Source: Sediminicola luteus (lineage in GTDB: Bacteria; Bacteroidota; Bacteroidia; Flavobacteriales; Flavobacteriaceae). From it: a DNA stretch of 64,000 nt. The notes under the pieces are model-generated. The model was not told the DNA's origin, ran no database searches, and saw only the letters and a list, made by a program, of their open reading frames with translations. Positions 59,001 through 64,000 of the stretch are shown one piece after another; position 1 is the first letter of the stretch, and every line of letters starts with the position of its first letter. The stretch spans positions 1,025,854 to 1,089,853 of the forward strand of contig NZ_KZ300476.1 of NCBI RefSeq assembly GCF_002514735.1. The letters run 5' to 3'. A program made the position numbers and the translations under genes.

Positions 59001-59673
59001 AACCCGTTTCCAAGACGATACCGATGATTATAGTATCATCAGAACTTGGTTCGTGGTCGATGCCTGTGGTAACACCCATAGTTTTGAACAACACATTTTG
59101 GTAAAACAATTGCCCAAAGAAACCATTGAACTGGAATTATGTGTAGAAGACGAGGTCGTTGACCTTATGGATTACCTTCCTCACAACTTTGAAGATCAAC
59201 AGCACGTAAGTTTGATGTTACTTGGCGAGAACCAACAAACCTTGGCCACTACCCTGTTCAATCCTATGGAATACGAGGCTGGCACCTACACTTTGGCCTA
59301 TAGTGCCCATAACAGTAGCTGTATTTACTATGCCGATTTCGAAATAATGATCAATACCGATTGTGTACCCTGCGGAAGGGATCAGATCAAGGTTTCCAAA
59401 GCCGTTACACCCAACGGAGATAACGTAAACGATGTATTCAGTATCGGCGGGGTAGAATTCTGTGATATGCGGTTCGACCTAATGATCTTTAACCGCTGGG
59501 GAGACAAGGTTTACGAAAGTACCGATTACCGAAACGATTGGGCCGGACAAGCCCCGGGTGGTTCTTTCGGGAACTCGGGCGAACTCCCCTCCGGAACCTA
59601 CTACTATATATTAAAAGTAAGCAACAAAGATTTTGAGCCTATCAACGGGTACATCTACCTAGGCACCAAATAA
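50035..59673 (+). CDS. giant secreted Calx-beta repeat protein with T9SS type B sorting domain (putative adhesin)
   Basis: 3,212 residues. Signal peptide (residues 1-32, cleavage LAQA; ATG at 50053 is an alternative start); unique N-terminal beta-rich region (about 33-530); HYR-like modules with TDACGN and SDCAGN motifs (about 535-700); two diverged Calx-beta units (about 703-931); sixteen near-identical 116-residue Calx-beta units (932-2787) with Asp-rich calcium-type motifs (DNDAIAGTG, ITDDTLIENTEDFF); further HYR-like modules (about 2790-3075); and a C-terminal CHU_C/gliding-motility type domain (about 3112-3212, VTPNGDNVNDVF to FNRWGDKVYES to LPSGTYYYILKV). The last domain marks type B T9SS cargo. 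The following SprF-like and OmpA genes support export to the surface. The adhesive role is inferred. Confidence 0.93.
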   Translation: MLKSFVMAQPKRYFVLLIGLLLLLSTPKLAQAQLKKSFNPRFSQSIHGDMTTIANNVISRHATNDYNPDYPYSNHDFTDNVFVDIDSDSSTFNSSSAQFNNPAPGASCFELEKVFLYWAAADKPYDSGSGNGGTEPNWAYNQLKLMLPGQNAYQTLTADETIYNGRADSFGNAPYICVKDITQSVNGLSSPFGKYQIANLKATEGKLTSYTGNNTGTSGGWQVVFVYKSPSLAPKNITLFDGYAHITKHSHGYEIPMNGFATVPYGQVNANLLIGALEGDAGLGGDKLQLKNTSGSWVDLSSPARDSNNFFNSKITLSGNAFNDRSPASANTLGFDAGVFALQNNGNTLIGNNQTAATFKMTSDQETYGLYLLGFSVEVWEPNLGALDLTTQSNGTTFAPGDSVGFNLKLQNSGNDEVKDLTIATTIPPYADLGDMGGLPSGVSYSFDPLSRVLTFSVANGTINIGDAALDIPFELTLKNSCHFLEEACVSEFGLQAQATYKGVLNPNQQNTLSSGSLDNCGQGLHDPTLLQITPTEMAWTTEAGSLDRTVECSDTDALATAQALAPVINNCNLDLTKTEGSLVPDATCEYIGTITNSWTFTDACGNTIEAFTQTIRVQDTQKPSWTTTLPEHTVAAVNDIPVAETLAATDTCDTEVDIQFHESVVGDGNSNTYTLVRTWTASDCAGNSISHTQNIYVSEHGLPFGLTLFDAEVNESAGNVSVSTILIGQQAEAFTVSVQTQDDSAIASEDYTQSNSSLQFNGSHGQVVDFVIPIEDDAIVEPTQAFKAILGSPSLSAVQVNDGEALITILDNDTAALSVQDYSIDEASGNLNAYITLSGNVQHAFDVTFTTIGAGESSYAATATSNSDFTGVSQLVSFPAQSTNGHSIAVTIPIIDDNLIEASETFIQELSNVSNAQINLSTPTAEVTITDNDAIAGTGIAFDTTSLEVNEAAGTISLDVLLTGNVDGGFSVDFATANGSAEAGNDYTANNGTLSFVGTNGETQTITVQITDDALIENTEDFFVNLSNITTTLIGINTPQATVSILDNDAIAGTGIAFDTTSLEVNEAAGTITLDVVLTGNVASGFSVDFATANGSAEAGNDYTANNGTLNFIGTNGEVQTITVLITDDTLIENTEDFFVNLSNITTNLIGINTPQASVAILDNDAIAGTGIAFDTTSLEVNEAAGTISLDVVLTGNVDGGFSVDFATANGSAEAGNDYTANNGTLNFNGTNEETQTITVQITDDTLIENTEDFFVNLSNITTTLIGINTPQANVSILDNDAVAGTGIAFDTTSLEVNEAAGTITLDVVLTGNVDGGFSVDFATADNSAEAGNDYTTNNGTLNFNGNNGEVQTITVQITDDTLIENTEDFFVNLSNITTTLIGINTPQATVSILDNDAIAGTGIAFDTTSLEVNEAAGTISLDVVLTGNVDGGFSVDFATANGSAEAGNDYTANNGKLDFAGTNGEIQTITVQITDDVLIENTEDFFVNLSNITSTLIGINTPQASVSILDNDAIAGTGIAFDTTSLEVNEAAGTISLDVVLTGNVDGGFSVDFATANGSAEAGNDYTANNGTLNFNGTNGETQTITVQITDDTLIENTEDFFVNLTNITTTLIGINTPQASVAILDNDAIAGTGIAFDTTSFEVNEAAGTISLDVILTGNVDGGFIVDFAAANGSAEAGNDYNANNGTLNFNGTNGEVKTITVSITDDTIIENTEDFFVHLSNITTALIGINTPQASVAILDNDAIAGTGIAFDTTSLEVNEDAGTISLDVVLTGNVDSGFSVDFATANGSAEAGNDYTTNNGTLNFNGTHGEFQTITLDITDDTLIENTEDFFVNLSNITTTLIGINTPQANVSILDNDAIAGTGIAFDTTSLEVNEAAGTISLDVVLTGNVDGGFSVDFATADNSAEAANDYTTNNGTLNFNGNNGEVQTITVQITDDTLIENTEDFFVNLSNITTTLIGINTPQASVAILDNDAIAGTGIAFDTTSLEVNEAAGTISLDVVLTGNVDSGFSVDFATANGSAEAGNDYTTNNGTLNFNGTHGEVQTITLDITDDTLIENTEDFFVNLSNITTTLIGINTPQANVSILDNDAIAGTGIAFDTTSLEVNEAAGTITLDVVLTGNVDGGFNVDFATANGSAVAGSDYTANNGTLSFAGTNGEIQTITVQITDDSLIENTEDFFVNLSNITTTLIGINTPQASVSILDNDAIAGTGIAFDTTSLEVNEAAGTISLDVVLTGNVDGGFSVDFATANGSAEAGNDYSANTGSLSFNGVDGEVQTFTVQITDDALIENSEDFFVNLSNLTTTLIGINTPQASVSILDNDAIAGTGIAFDTTSLEVNEAAGTITLDVVLTGNVDGGFNVDFATANGSAEVGNDYTVNNGTLSFAGTNGEIQTITVQITDDTLIESTEDFFVNLSNITTTLIGINTPQASVSILDNDAIAGTGIAFETTSLEVNEAAGTISMDVVLTGNVDGGFSVDFATANGSAEAGNDYTANNGTLNFNGVDGEVQTISLNITDDTLIESTEDFFVNLSNLTTTLIGINTPQASVSILDNDAIAGTGIAFETTSLEVNEAAGTISLDVVLTGNVDGGFSVDFATANGSAEAGSDYSANNGILSFVGTNGETQTITVQITDDTLIESTEDFFVNLSNITTTLIGINTPQASVSILDNDAVAGTGIAFDTTSLEVNEAAGTISLDVVLTGNVDGGFSLDFATANGSAEAGNDYTANNGSLNFTGTNGETQTITVQITDDALIENTEDFFVNLSNISTTLIGINTPQANVSILDNDDHGHFPADSTVECGTVPVQEALIFNTSCEVTQSFSESFTGQDDDCTAEYQIVRTWEAIDCAGNLITHTQTITVIDTSAPIFNENLPQNLTVGCNEIPDAAVLTATDNCDPEVNVVFEETVTNDANCALGYSINRTWTATDCAGNSEQHTQIITIPETGDITPNGFAENLEIICGDDMPEWPTPTITGGCGDYVIETSEETRFQDDTDDYSIIRTWFVVDACGNTHSFEQHILVKQLPKETIELELCVEDEVVDLMDYLPHNFEDQQHVSLMLLGENQQTLATTLFNPMEYEAGTYTLAYSAHNSSCIYYADFEIMINTDCVPCGRDQIKVSKAVTPNGDNVNDVFSIGGVEFCDMRFDLMIFNRWGDKVYESTDYRNDWAGQAPGGSFGNSGELPSGTYYYILKVSNKDFEPINGYIYLGTK
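52828..58395 (+). repeat. sixteen tandem 348-bp Calx-beta repeats without length variation
   Basis: The unit begins at the GAC/GAT of DND and is exactly 348 bp (116 codons) in all sixteen copies; 16 x 348 = 5,568 bp matches the span exactly. Most differences are single-base. Units 8 and 10 share a nearly identical block that crosses the unit boundary (about 55335-55690 and 56031-56386, offset two units). Units 4 and 9 share another (about 53980-54130 and 55720-55870, offset five units). Confidence 0.97.
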
Positions 59674-59700
59674 TTATCCTGAATCTTAGAAACGTACACC

Positions 59701-60606
59701 ATGAAAAAGATTTATCTAACCCTAAGTATCGGTTTACTGGCCCTGTCCCAATCGCTTTGGGGGCAACAATTACCCCAGTTTACCCAATATATGTACAACA
59801 CCATTTCGGTAAACCCTGCCTATGCCGGTAGCCGAAATACCCTGAGCCTTACTGCCCTGCACCGTAACCAATGGGCCGGACTCGAAGGAAACCCTAGAAC
59901 AAGTACCCTTTCGATTCATGCCCCCTTACGCAATGACCGGGTCGGTGTCGGATTTTCATACATCAACGACCGTTTGGGCTTTGAAAAGACCAACTATGTT
60001 TACGGCGACTTTTCCTATGCCATTCCCGTTTCTTCGGAAGCCAAATTGGCTTTTGGGCTAAAGGCCGGTTTTACCAATTATCAACTGGAAAACCCCGACC
60101 CAACCGATATGTTCTTCGATGCCGATTTTAACAAATGGTCACCCAATATGGGGGCTGGGGTATACTTATCCACCTCTAGATGGTTTGCCGGATTTTCTTC
60201 GCCCCGTCTGTTCAATACCGATTTGAACGAAGGGGAGTTCAAAGCCTTGGAGCGTAACAGTTATTACGCTATTGGGGGTATGGTATTCGACCTTTCGGCC
60301 GATCTAAAATTCAGGCCCACCGCCATGGCCAAGATTACCAATGGGGCGCCCGCATCCTACGATGTTACCGGCACCCTATTATGGCAAGAAAAACTATGGA
60401 TCGGGGCATCTTATCGGTTTAACGATGCCGATGGTTTCGGTGCCTTTATGGATTACAAAATTGGACAACAACTACGTATCGGGTATGCCTACGAGCAACC
60501 TACGGGCAGTATTAGACCTTATACCGGCGGGACCCACGAGATCATCTTGATCTTTGAGGTCTTGAAACCAAAATCCGGAAAATTTATCTCACCACGCTAT
60601 TTCTAA
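59701..60606 (+). CDS. PorP/SprF family type IX secretion system membrane protein
   Basis: 301 residues. A signal peptide (MKKIYLTLSIGLLALSQSLWG) is followed by the family start QLPQFTQYMYNTISVNPAYAGSRNTLSLTALHRNQWAGLEGNPRTSTLSIHAPL and a barrel-like body ending in FISPRYF. It lies 27 bp after the giant adhesin gene and 10 bp before an OmpA gene. This repeats the SprB-SprF arrangement, in which the PorP/SprF protein is needed to export its own adhesin. It is a paralogue of the protein at 24336 but clearly diverged. Confidence 0.93.
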   Translation: MKKIYLTLSIGLLALSQSLWGQQLPQFTQYMYNTISVNPAYAGSRNTLSLTALHRNQWAGLEGNPRTSTLSIHAPLRNDRVGVGFSYINDRLGFEKTNYVYGDFSYAIPVSSEAKLAFGLKAGFTNYQLENPDPTDMFFDADFNKWSPNMGAGVYLSTSRWFAGFSSPRLFNTDLNEGEFKALERNSYYAIGGMVFDLSADLKFRPTAMAKITNGAPASYDVTGTLLWQEKLWIGASYRFNDADGFGAFMDYKIGQQLRIGYAYEQPTGSIRPYTGGTHEIILIFEVLKPKSGKFISPRYF

Positions 60607-60616
60607 ATACACGATC

Positions 60617-62572
60617 ATGAAAAGAACACTTCAAATCGTAGTACTCCTATTGACCCTAGGTCACCTAAGTAGTGGAAGGGCCCAATATGGTGCCCAAAAA
60701 AGGGCCGATCACCTTTTCTCGCAGTTCGCTTATGCCAAAGCGATTCCGGAATACCAAAACATGTTGGCGGGCGATTTTAATACCGCACATGCCCACAGGC
60801 AATTGGCCGAATGTTATGTATTGCTACGTGACTACCACAAAGCCCTACCTCATTTTAAGGCCGTTATTAACGATGAGGGCACTCCAACGGATTTTTATTT
60901 GAAATACGGAATGGCCTTGATCAGTGTAGGCGAAAAGAAAGCGGCCGCGGCTTGGTTAAAGAAATACAAAAAGACCAATCCGGAAGACAGACGCGCCATG
61001 AAACTCTTGAAAGATGGCAATTTGGCTTCCATTGTCTTTAACAGTAGACAACGATATGCGCTACAAGAACTGGCTTTTAACACCTCCGAAAGCGATTTTG
61101 GGGGCTATATGTACCAAGGCGAACTCTATTACGCCTCGGGACGCAAAGACCTAAACACAGGCGATACCTATGGGTGGAACGATGAAGCCTGGTTGGATAT
61201 CTATCATATAGATCCCGCAAATCCAATGGATACACCCAGCCCTATTTCCGGTGACATCAATTCGAAATACCACGAGAGTTCCATGATCGTTACCACCGAT
61301 TATAAAAAGGATACGGTAATCTATTTTACGCGGAATAATTTCTTCAATAATAAAAAGGCCTATGGTCTAAAAAAGGAAGTCAACTTAAAGATCTACAGCG
61401 CTATTAAGAAAGATGGCAAATGGGTAGAAAACCGCAGTTTGCCCATCAACTCCGATTATTATTCCACAGGACACCCTTTTGTTAGTCCGGATGGAAAACG
61501 CTTGTACTATACCTGTAACCGACCTGGGGGCTTTGGGGGCACCGATATCTATTATTCAGAAATACACGAACGTGGTAGAATCGGAAAACCCATTAATGCC
61601 GGGCCTACCGTAAATACCGCCGGAAACGAAATGTTCCCTTTTGTTAATGCCGAGGGCCAGTTGTTCTTCTCTTCGGACGGACACCCTGGTTTTGGCCAAT
61701 TGGATGTGTATTCCGCCGTAACAGATAGTCTGGGTACCATAACCGACATCATCAATCTGGGAAGCTCTCTAAACAGTAGCGCCGATGATTTCGGATTCTA
61801 TGCCGATAAAGATGGCCTAAACGGTTTTGTAAGTTCTAATAGGGCTGGCGGAAAGGGCAGCGATGATATTTATGCCTTTACGTTTACCCCCTCCTTAGGG
61901 GTAGAAGGTTATATTGCCGACGGTGTCAATGGTCAGATTTTGGCCGGCGTACACGTCGCACTCTTCGACCAAACGAATGGAAGACTTATGGCGGAAACCT
62001 ATACGGATAGCACGGGCTATTATACCTTTCCTATAAATCGAAATGCCGCTTATTTAGTTGAAGCAAGTAGTAAGACCCACCCAAAGGGAGAACTATACTT
62101 GAACACTTCTGGAACCGCCAGAAAAACGAAAATGTTACGTAGGGATGTAACCTTACAACCTGTTTTGGACCTGAAGGTATTGGCCGACTTGAATAAAATC
62201 TATTTTGATTTCAACAAAAGTGATATACGCCCAGATGCCGCCAAAGAATTGGATAAAGTAGTTCGATTGATGACCATAACCTATCCGGAAATGGTAATCC
62301 GACTAGAAGCCCATACCGATCCCGTAGGAAGCCATACCTATAACGATAATCTCTCGGAAAGTAGAGCCCGGTCTACCTATCGCTACCTAATCGAGCATGG
62401 TATTGCCAAAGAACGGATCCTTTCGGTTAGGGGTTATGGTAAACGCAAACCCATAAACGATTGTCTAGGCAAAACCGACTGTAGCTCCGAAAAACTGGAA
62501 TTGAACCGACGTACCGAATTTCCTATCGTAAGTTTAAAAGGTCCGGTATCCGATAGCGAATTGGCCAAATAA
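60617..62572 (+). CDS. OmpA family protein with TPR-like, PD40 and Ig-like domains
   Basis: 651 residues with the same layout as the paralogue at 25281: signal peptide (LSSGRAQ), TPR-like region (KAIPEYQNMLAG, AHAHRQLAECYVLLRDYHKALPHF), PD40-type propeller repeats (HPFVSPDGKRLYYTCNRPGGFGGTDIYY, FPFVNAEGQLFFSSDGHPGFGQLDVY, GFVSSNRAGGKGSDDIYAF), an Ig-like domain (ILAGVHVALFDQTNGRLMAETYTDSTGYYTFPI), and a C-terminal OmpA domain (NKIYFDFNKSDIRPDAAKELDKV and RLEAHTDPVGSHTYNDNLSESRA). It probably anchors the SprF-like protein to peptidoglycan. It is the third gene of the adhesin export module. Confidence 0.92.
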   Translation: MKRTLQIVVLLLTLGHLSSGRAQYGAQKRADHLFSQFAYAKAIPEYQNMLAGDFNTAHAHRQLAECYVLLRDYHKALPHFKAVINDEGTPTDFYLKYGMALISVGEKKAAAAWLKKYKKTNPEDRRAMKLLKDGNLASIVFNSRQRYALQELAFNTSESDFGGYMYQGELYYASGRKDLNTGDTYGWNDEAWLDIYHIDPANPMDTPSPISGDINSKYHESSMIVTTDYKKDTVIYFTRNNFFNNKKAYGLKKEVNLKIYSAIKKDGKWVENRSLPINSDYYSTGHPFVSPDGKRLYYTCNRPGGFGGTDIYYSEIHERGRIGKPINAGPTVNTAGNEMFPFVNAEGQLFFSSDGHPGFGQLDVYSAVTDSLGTITDIINLGSSLNSSADDFGFYADKDGLNGFVSSNRAGGKGSDDIYAFTFTPSLGVEGYIADGVNGQILAGVHVALFDQTNGRLMAETYTDSTGYYTFPINRNAAYLVEASSKTHPKGELYLNTSGTARKTKMLRRDVTLQPVLDLKVLADLNKIYFDFNKSDIRPDAAKELDKVVRLMTITYPEMVIRLEAHTDPVGSHTYNDNLSESRARSTYRYLIEHGIAKERILSVRGYGKRKPINDCLGKTDCSSEKLELNRRTEFPIVSLKGPVSDSELAK

Positions 62573-62583
62573 CACCCTATTAT

Positions 62584-63093
62584 CTAAGCACTAATGGGGT
62601 TCTGGTTCTCTGGGGCCCCAAAGGCTTGGGGATTAAGTTCACGCCTCAACAAACATGTCGGGGCTTTTTTACAAGGTACTTGTTCCTTACACAAATATCC
62701 TTGGTTCTTAGACTTAGCAATGCTTGTTTGCTTTGTTAGGTCTGCAATCCATTCTACTGCTGTAGCGTATTCTTCAAATAAGCGCATTTCACCATCGTAA
62801 AACCCTTGTTCCATGGGAAAAATACCCTGTGTCCTTAAATTGGTATCAACTACTGCTATACCTTTTAAATTAGGCCACCGATGCAATTGTCGATAAACAT
62901 GTGGGTTAATGGAATACGAATTTTCCCTTAGACTGATATAGCCAAATTCTTTATCTTTAAAATGGGTATCGATTACTGCCTCATAATATTCGAGTACGCT
63001 TGAATCGATAAGGGCACCATACTTCATTTTTCCAACAACACAATGCTCGTAAACGTTCAAGGTTCCGAACTCGAGCTCATAACAGGCCAACAT
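62584..63093 (-). CDS. hypothetical protein, STAS/SpoIIAA-like, with a C-terminal extension
   Basis: 169 residues. The first 120 or so are clearly homologous to the neighbouring gene at 63276 (shared pattern YELEFGTLNVYEHCVVG / DSSVLEYYEAVIDTHFKDKEFGYISLRENSYSINPHVYRQL / LKGIAVVD). The fold looks like the small alpha/beta SpoIIAA/STAS-like proteins of flavobacteria, but I do not recognise a named family with certainty. The last 45 residues (from SIAKSKNQGYLC) have no counterpart in the paralogue and contain several Cys and Arg, so they may result from loss of the original stop. The gene is convergent with the OmpA gene, 11 bp away. Confidence 0.55.
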   Translation of the reverse strand: MLACYELEFGTLNVYEHCVVGKMKYGALIDSSVLEYYEAVIDTHFKDKEFGYISLRENSYSINPHVYRQLHRWPNLKGIAVVDTNLRTQGIFPMEQGFYDGEMRLFEEYATAVEWIADLTKQTSIAKSKNQGYLCKEQVPCKKAPTCLLRRELNPQAFGAPENQNPISA

Positions 63094-63275
63094 AGGTTTT
63101 TCATTTTTGGGGTTTGGTTCTTTCCCAAATGTATTTCACGGTTTTTATACTACCGTGCTTTTGTTGTCAAATGGATGGGATTCGTTGTGAAAATATCCTA
63201 CCTACAAACCCGCTTACAGGGCGCCAAGTATTACTGTCTTTTTGGCCGAAGTATTCAGCTACAAAACGTACTTTA

Positions 63276-63656
63276 CTATACGGTCTTGGCAGGATCTGTA
63301 AGTTCTAAAACCCATTTATAGGCTTTTTTTAGATCTTGAAAAAGATGCATGGGTCCTTTAAAAAATGCCGATTCGACCGGAAATGTCTTTTCTGCTTTGG
63401 CCTCCAGATCCACTATGGCAAAACATTTTAAATTTTCCCATTTCCCAATGGTCTTGTATACATGCGGATTTACGGAATACGAATTTACCCTAATGGTCAT
63501 ATAACCGAAATCCGTATTTCGGAAATGAGTATCGACCAAGGCGTCAAAATATTCCAATTGGGGTTCATCTACCAAAATACCATAATCCATAATTACCACC
63601 ATGCAATGGTTATATATCATGACATTACAAAAATCTAAGGAATAGGACGCCTTCAT
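63276..63656 (-). CDS. hypothetical protein, STAS/SpoIIAA-like, paralogue of the next gene
   Basis: 126 residues, soluble, no signal. Shared core with the gene at 62584: YNHCMVVIMDYGILVDEPQLEYFDALVDTHFRNTDFGYMTIRVNSYSVNPHVYKTI and LKCFAIVD. Identity over the common part is roughly 40 percent by eye, so the duplication is old. A 14-bp palindrome (GTACCT-AA-AGGTAC) lies 15 bp upstream and may be a regulatory site. Function unknown; the similarity to STAS-like folds is an inference from strand-helix pattern. Confidence 0.6.
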   Translation of the reverse strand: MKASYSLDFCNVMIYNHCMVVIMDYGILVDEPQLEYFDALVDTHFRNTDFGYMTIRVNSYSVNPHVYKTIGKWENLKCFAIVDLEAKAEKTFPVESAFFKGPMHLFQDLKKAYKWVLELTDPAKTV

Positions 63657-63671
63657 GAAGCTGGTTAATGC

Positions 63672-63685
63672 GTACCTAAAGGTAC
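63672..63685. promoter_or_regulatory. 14-bp palindrome upstream of the small STAS-like gene
   Basis: GTACCTAAAGGTAC: two perfect 6-bp arms around AA, 15 bp before the start codon at 63656. It could be an operator or chance. Confidence 0.3.
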
Positions 63686-63850
63686 AAAATTGTGTATTCT
63701 GAACCTCTTAATTATAGGATTGTCCATATAATACTTCCTAACTACAAATATTGCCAATCCCATATGGCCAAGTCTGATATATATATAAGTATTTTATGAG
63801 AGCATTGGATTTTACGGAAGCTCTTTTTCCGAAGTTTATAGTTAGGCCAT

Positions 63851-63881
63851 AAAAAAACCCCCAACGATAAGTTGGGGGTTT
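63851..63881 (-). terminator. terminator of the rRNA operon
   Basis: Perfect 11-bp stem AAACCCCCAAC/GTTGGGGGTTT with a GATAA loop. On the minus strand it ends in a run of seven T and lies 5 bp past the 5S rRNA 3' end. Confidence 0.92.
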
Positions 63882-63886
63882 CAAAG

Positions 63887-63997
63887 AAAGGCGGCGACCT
63901 ACTCTTCCACTTGGTGTAGCAGTACCATCGGCGCTGGTGGGCTTAACTTCCCTGTTCGGTATGGAAAGGGGTGGGCCCCACCGCAATGGCCACCTTA
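63887..63997 (-). rRNA. rrf: 5S ribosomal RNA
   Basis: About 111 nt on the minus strand. The terminal helix AAGGTGGC/GCCGCCTT pairs the two ends, and the conserved inner sequence CCGAACAGGGAAGTTAAGCCC and CGCCGATGGTACTGC is present. It is the 3' end of an rRNA operon whose 23S and 16S genes lie beyond the right edge. The ends are accurate to about 2 nt. Confidence 0.95.
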
Positions 63998-64000
63998 GGC

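Noticed and set aside
63738..63986. 82-codon open frame over the 5S rRNA gene
   Set aside because: The region is a clear 5S rRNA with its terminator; the frame is accidental.
1..64000. Insertion sequences, prophage, integrases, toxin-antitoxin or defence systems
   Set aside because: None of the encoded proteins matches transposases, recombinases or known defence families; both ends and all gene clusters look like ordinary flavobacterial chromosome.

Overview
The window is chromosomal DNA of a member of the Bacteroidota, almost certainly a Flavobacteriaceae (probably marine, of the Maribacter/Zobellia kind; the genus is a guess). The evidence is gldJ, porV, two PorP/SprF-OmpA pairs and a type IX secretion system (T9SS) type B sorting domain, together with promoters of the Bacteroidetes form TAnnTTTG. 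No insertion sequence, prophage, integrase or CRISPR array is visible, and most genes are ordinary core genes.

Layout. 1-1503: end of an ECF-like sigma factor gene, a small putative zinc anti-sigma protein and a convergent UbiA-like membrane protein. 1634-7100: gcvP, then a tight trio of ketoacyl synthase III, methyltransferase-like protein and family 2 glycosyltransferase. 7197-10505: PafA-like phosphatase and a two-gene MlaE/MlaF lipid transporter. 10545-15957: a minus-strand operon of seven genes (M28 peptidase lipoprotein, SDR, HAD, SprT-like, mannose-1-P guanylyltransferase, DUF389). 16069-20615: pyruvate dehydrogenase E2 and E1-alpha, cytidine deaminase and porV. 21029-24043: gldJ and murF. 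24336-27170: first PorP/SprF-OmpA pair. 27675-31161: response regulator, DUF4136-like lipoprotein, MBL-fold hydrolase and a TetR regulator flanked by a matching operator pair. 31212-31438: two tRNA-Val genes. 31520-37572: folC, TonB-ExbD-ExbB, NhaD antiporter and a Glu/Leu-type dehydrogenase. 37845-43409: acyl-CoA dehydrogenase, then a Y-family polymerase with a short DnaE-like polymerase. 43680-49654: gltB-gltD. 50035-62572: a 3,212-residue secreted protein with 16 Calx-beta repeats of exactly 348 bp, followed by its own PorP/SprF and OmpA genes. 62584-63656: two paralogous small proteins. 63887-63997: 5S rRNA, the end of an rRNA operon lying beyond the right edge.

How the parts work together. 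PorV, GldJ, the two PorP/SprF-OmpA pairs and the giant adhesin are parts or clients of the T9SS/gliding apparatus. The adhesin-SprF-OmpA trio looks like a self-contained surface-adhesin export module. TonB-ExbB-ExbD energises outer-membrane uptake, and MlaEF handles lipid asymmetry.

Most interesting observations: (i) the perfectly periodic 16-unit repeat array with signs of recent unequal exchange; (ii) an identical 21-bp inverted element upstream of both tetR and the MBL-fold gene; (iii) a recurring TAnnTTTG-4 nt-ATG arrangement implying leaderless mRNAs; (iv) absence of porU from between porV and gldJ; (v) a polymerase pair in which the DnaE-like partner has a degraded PHP metal site.
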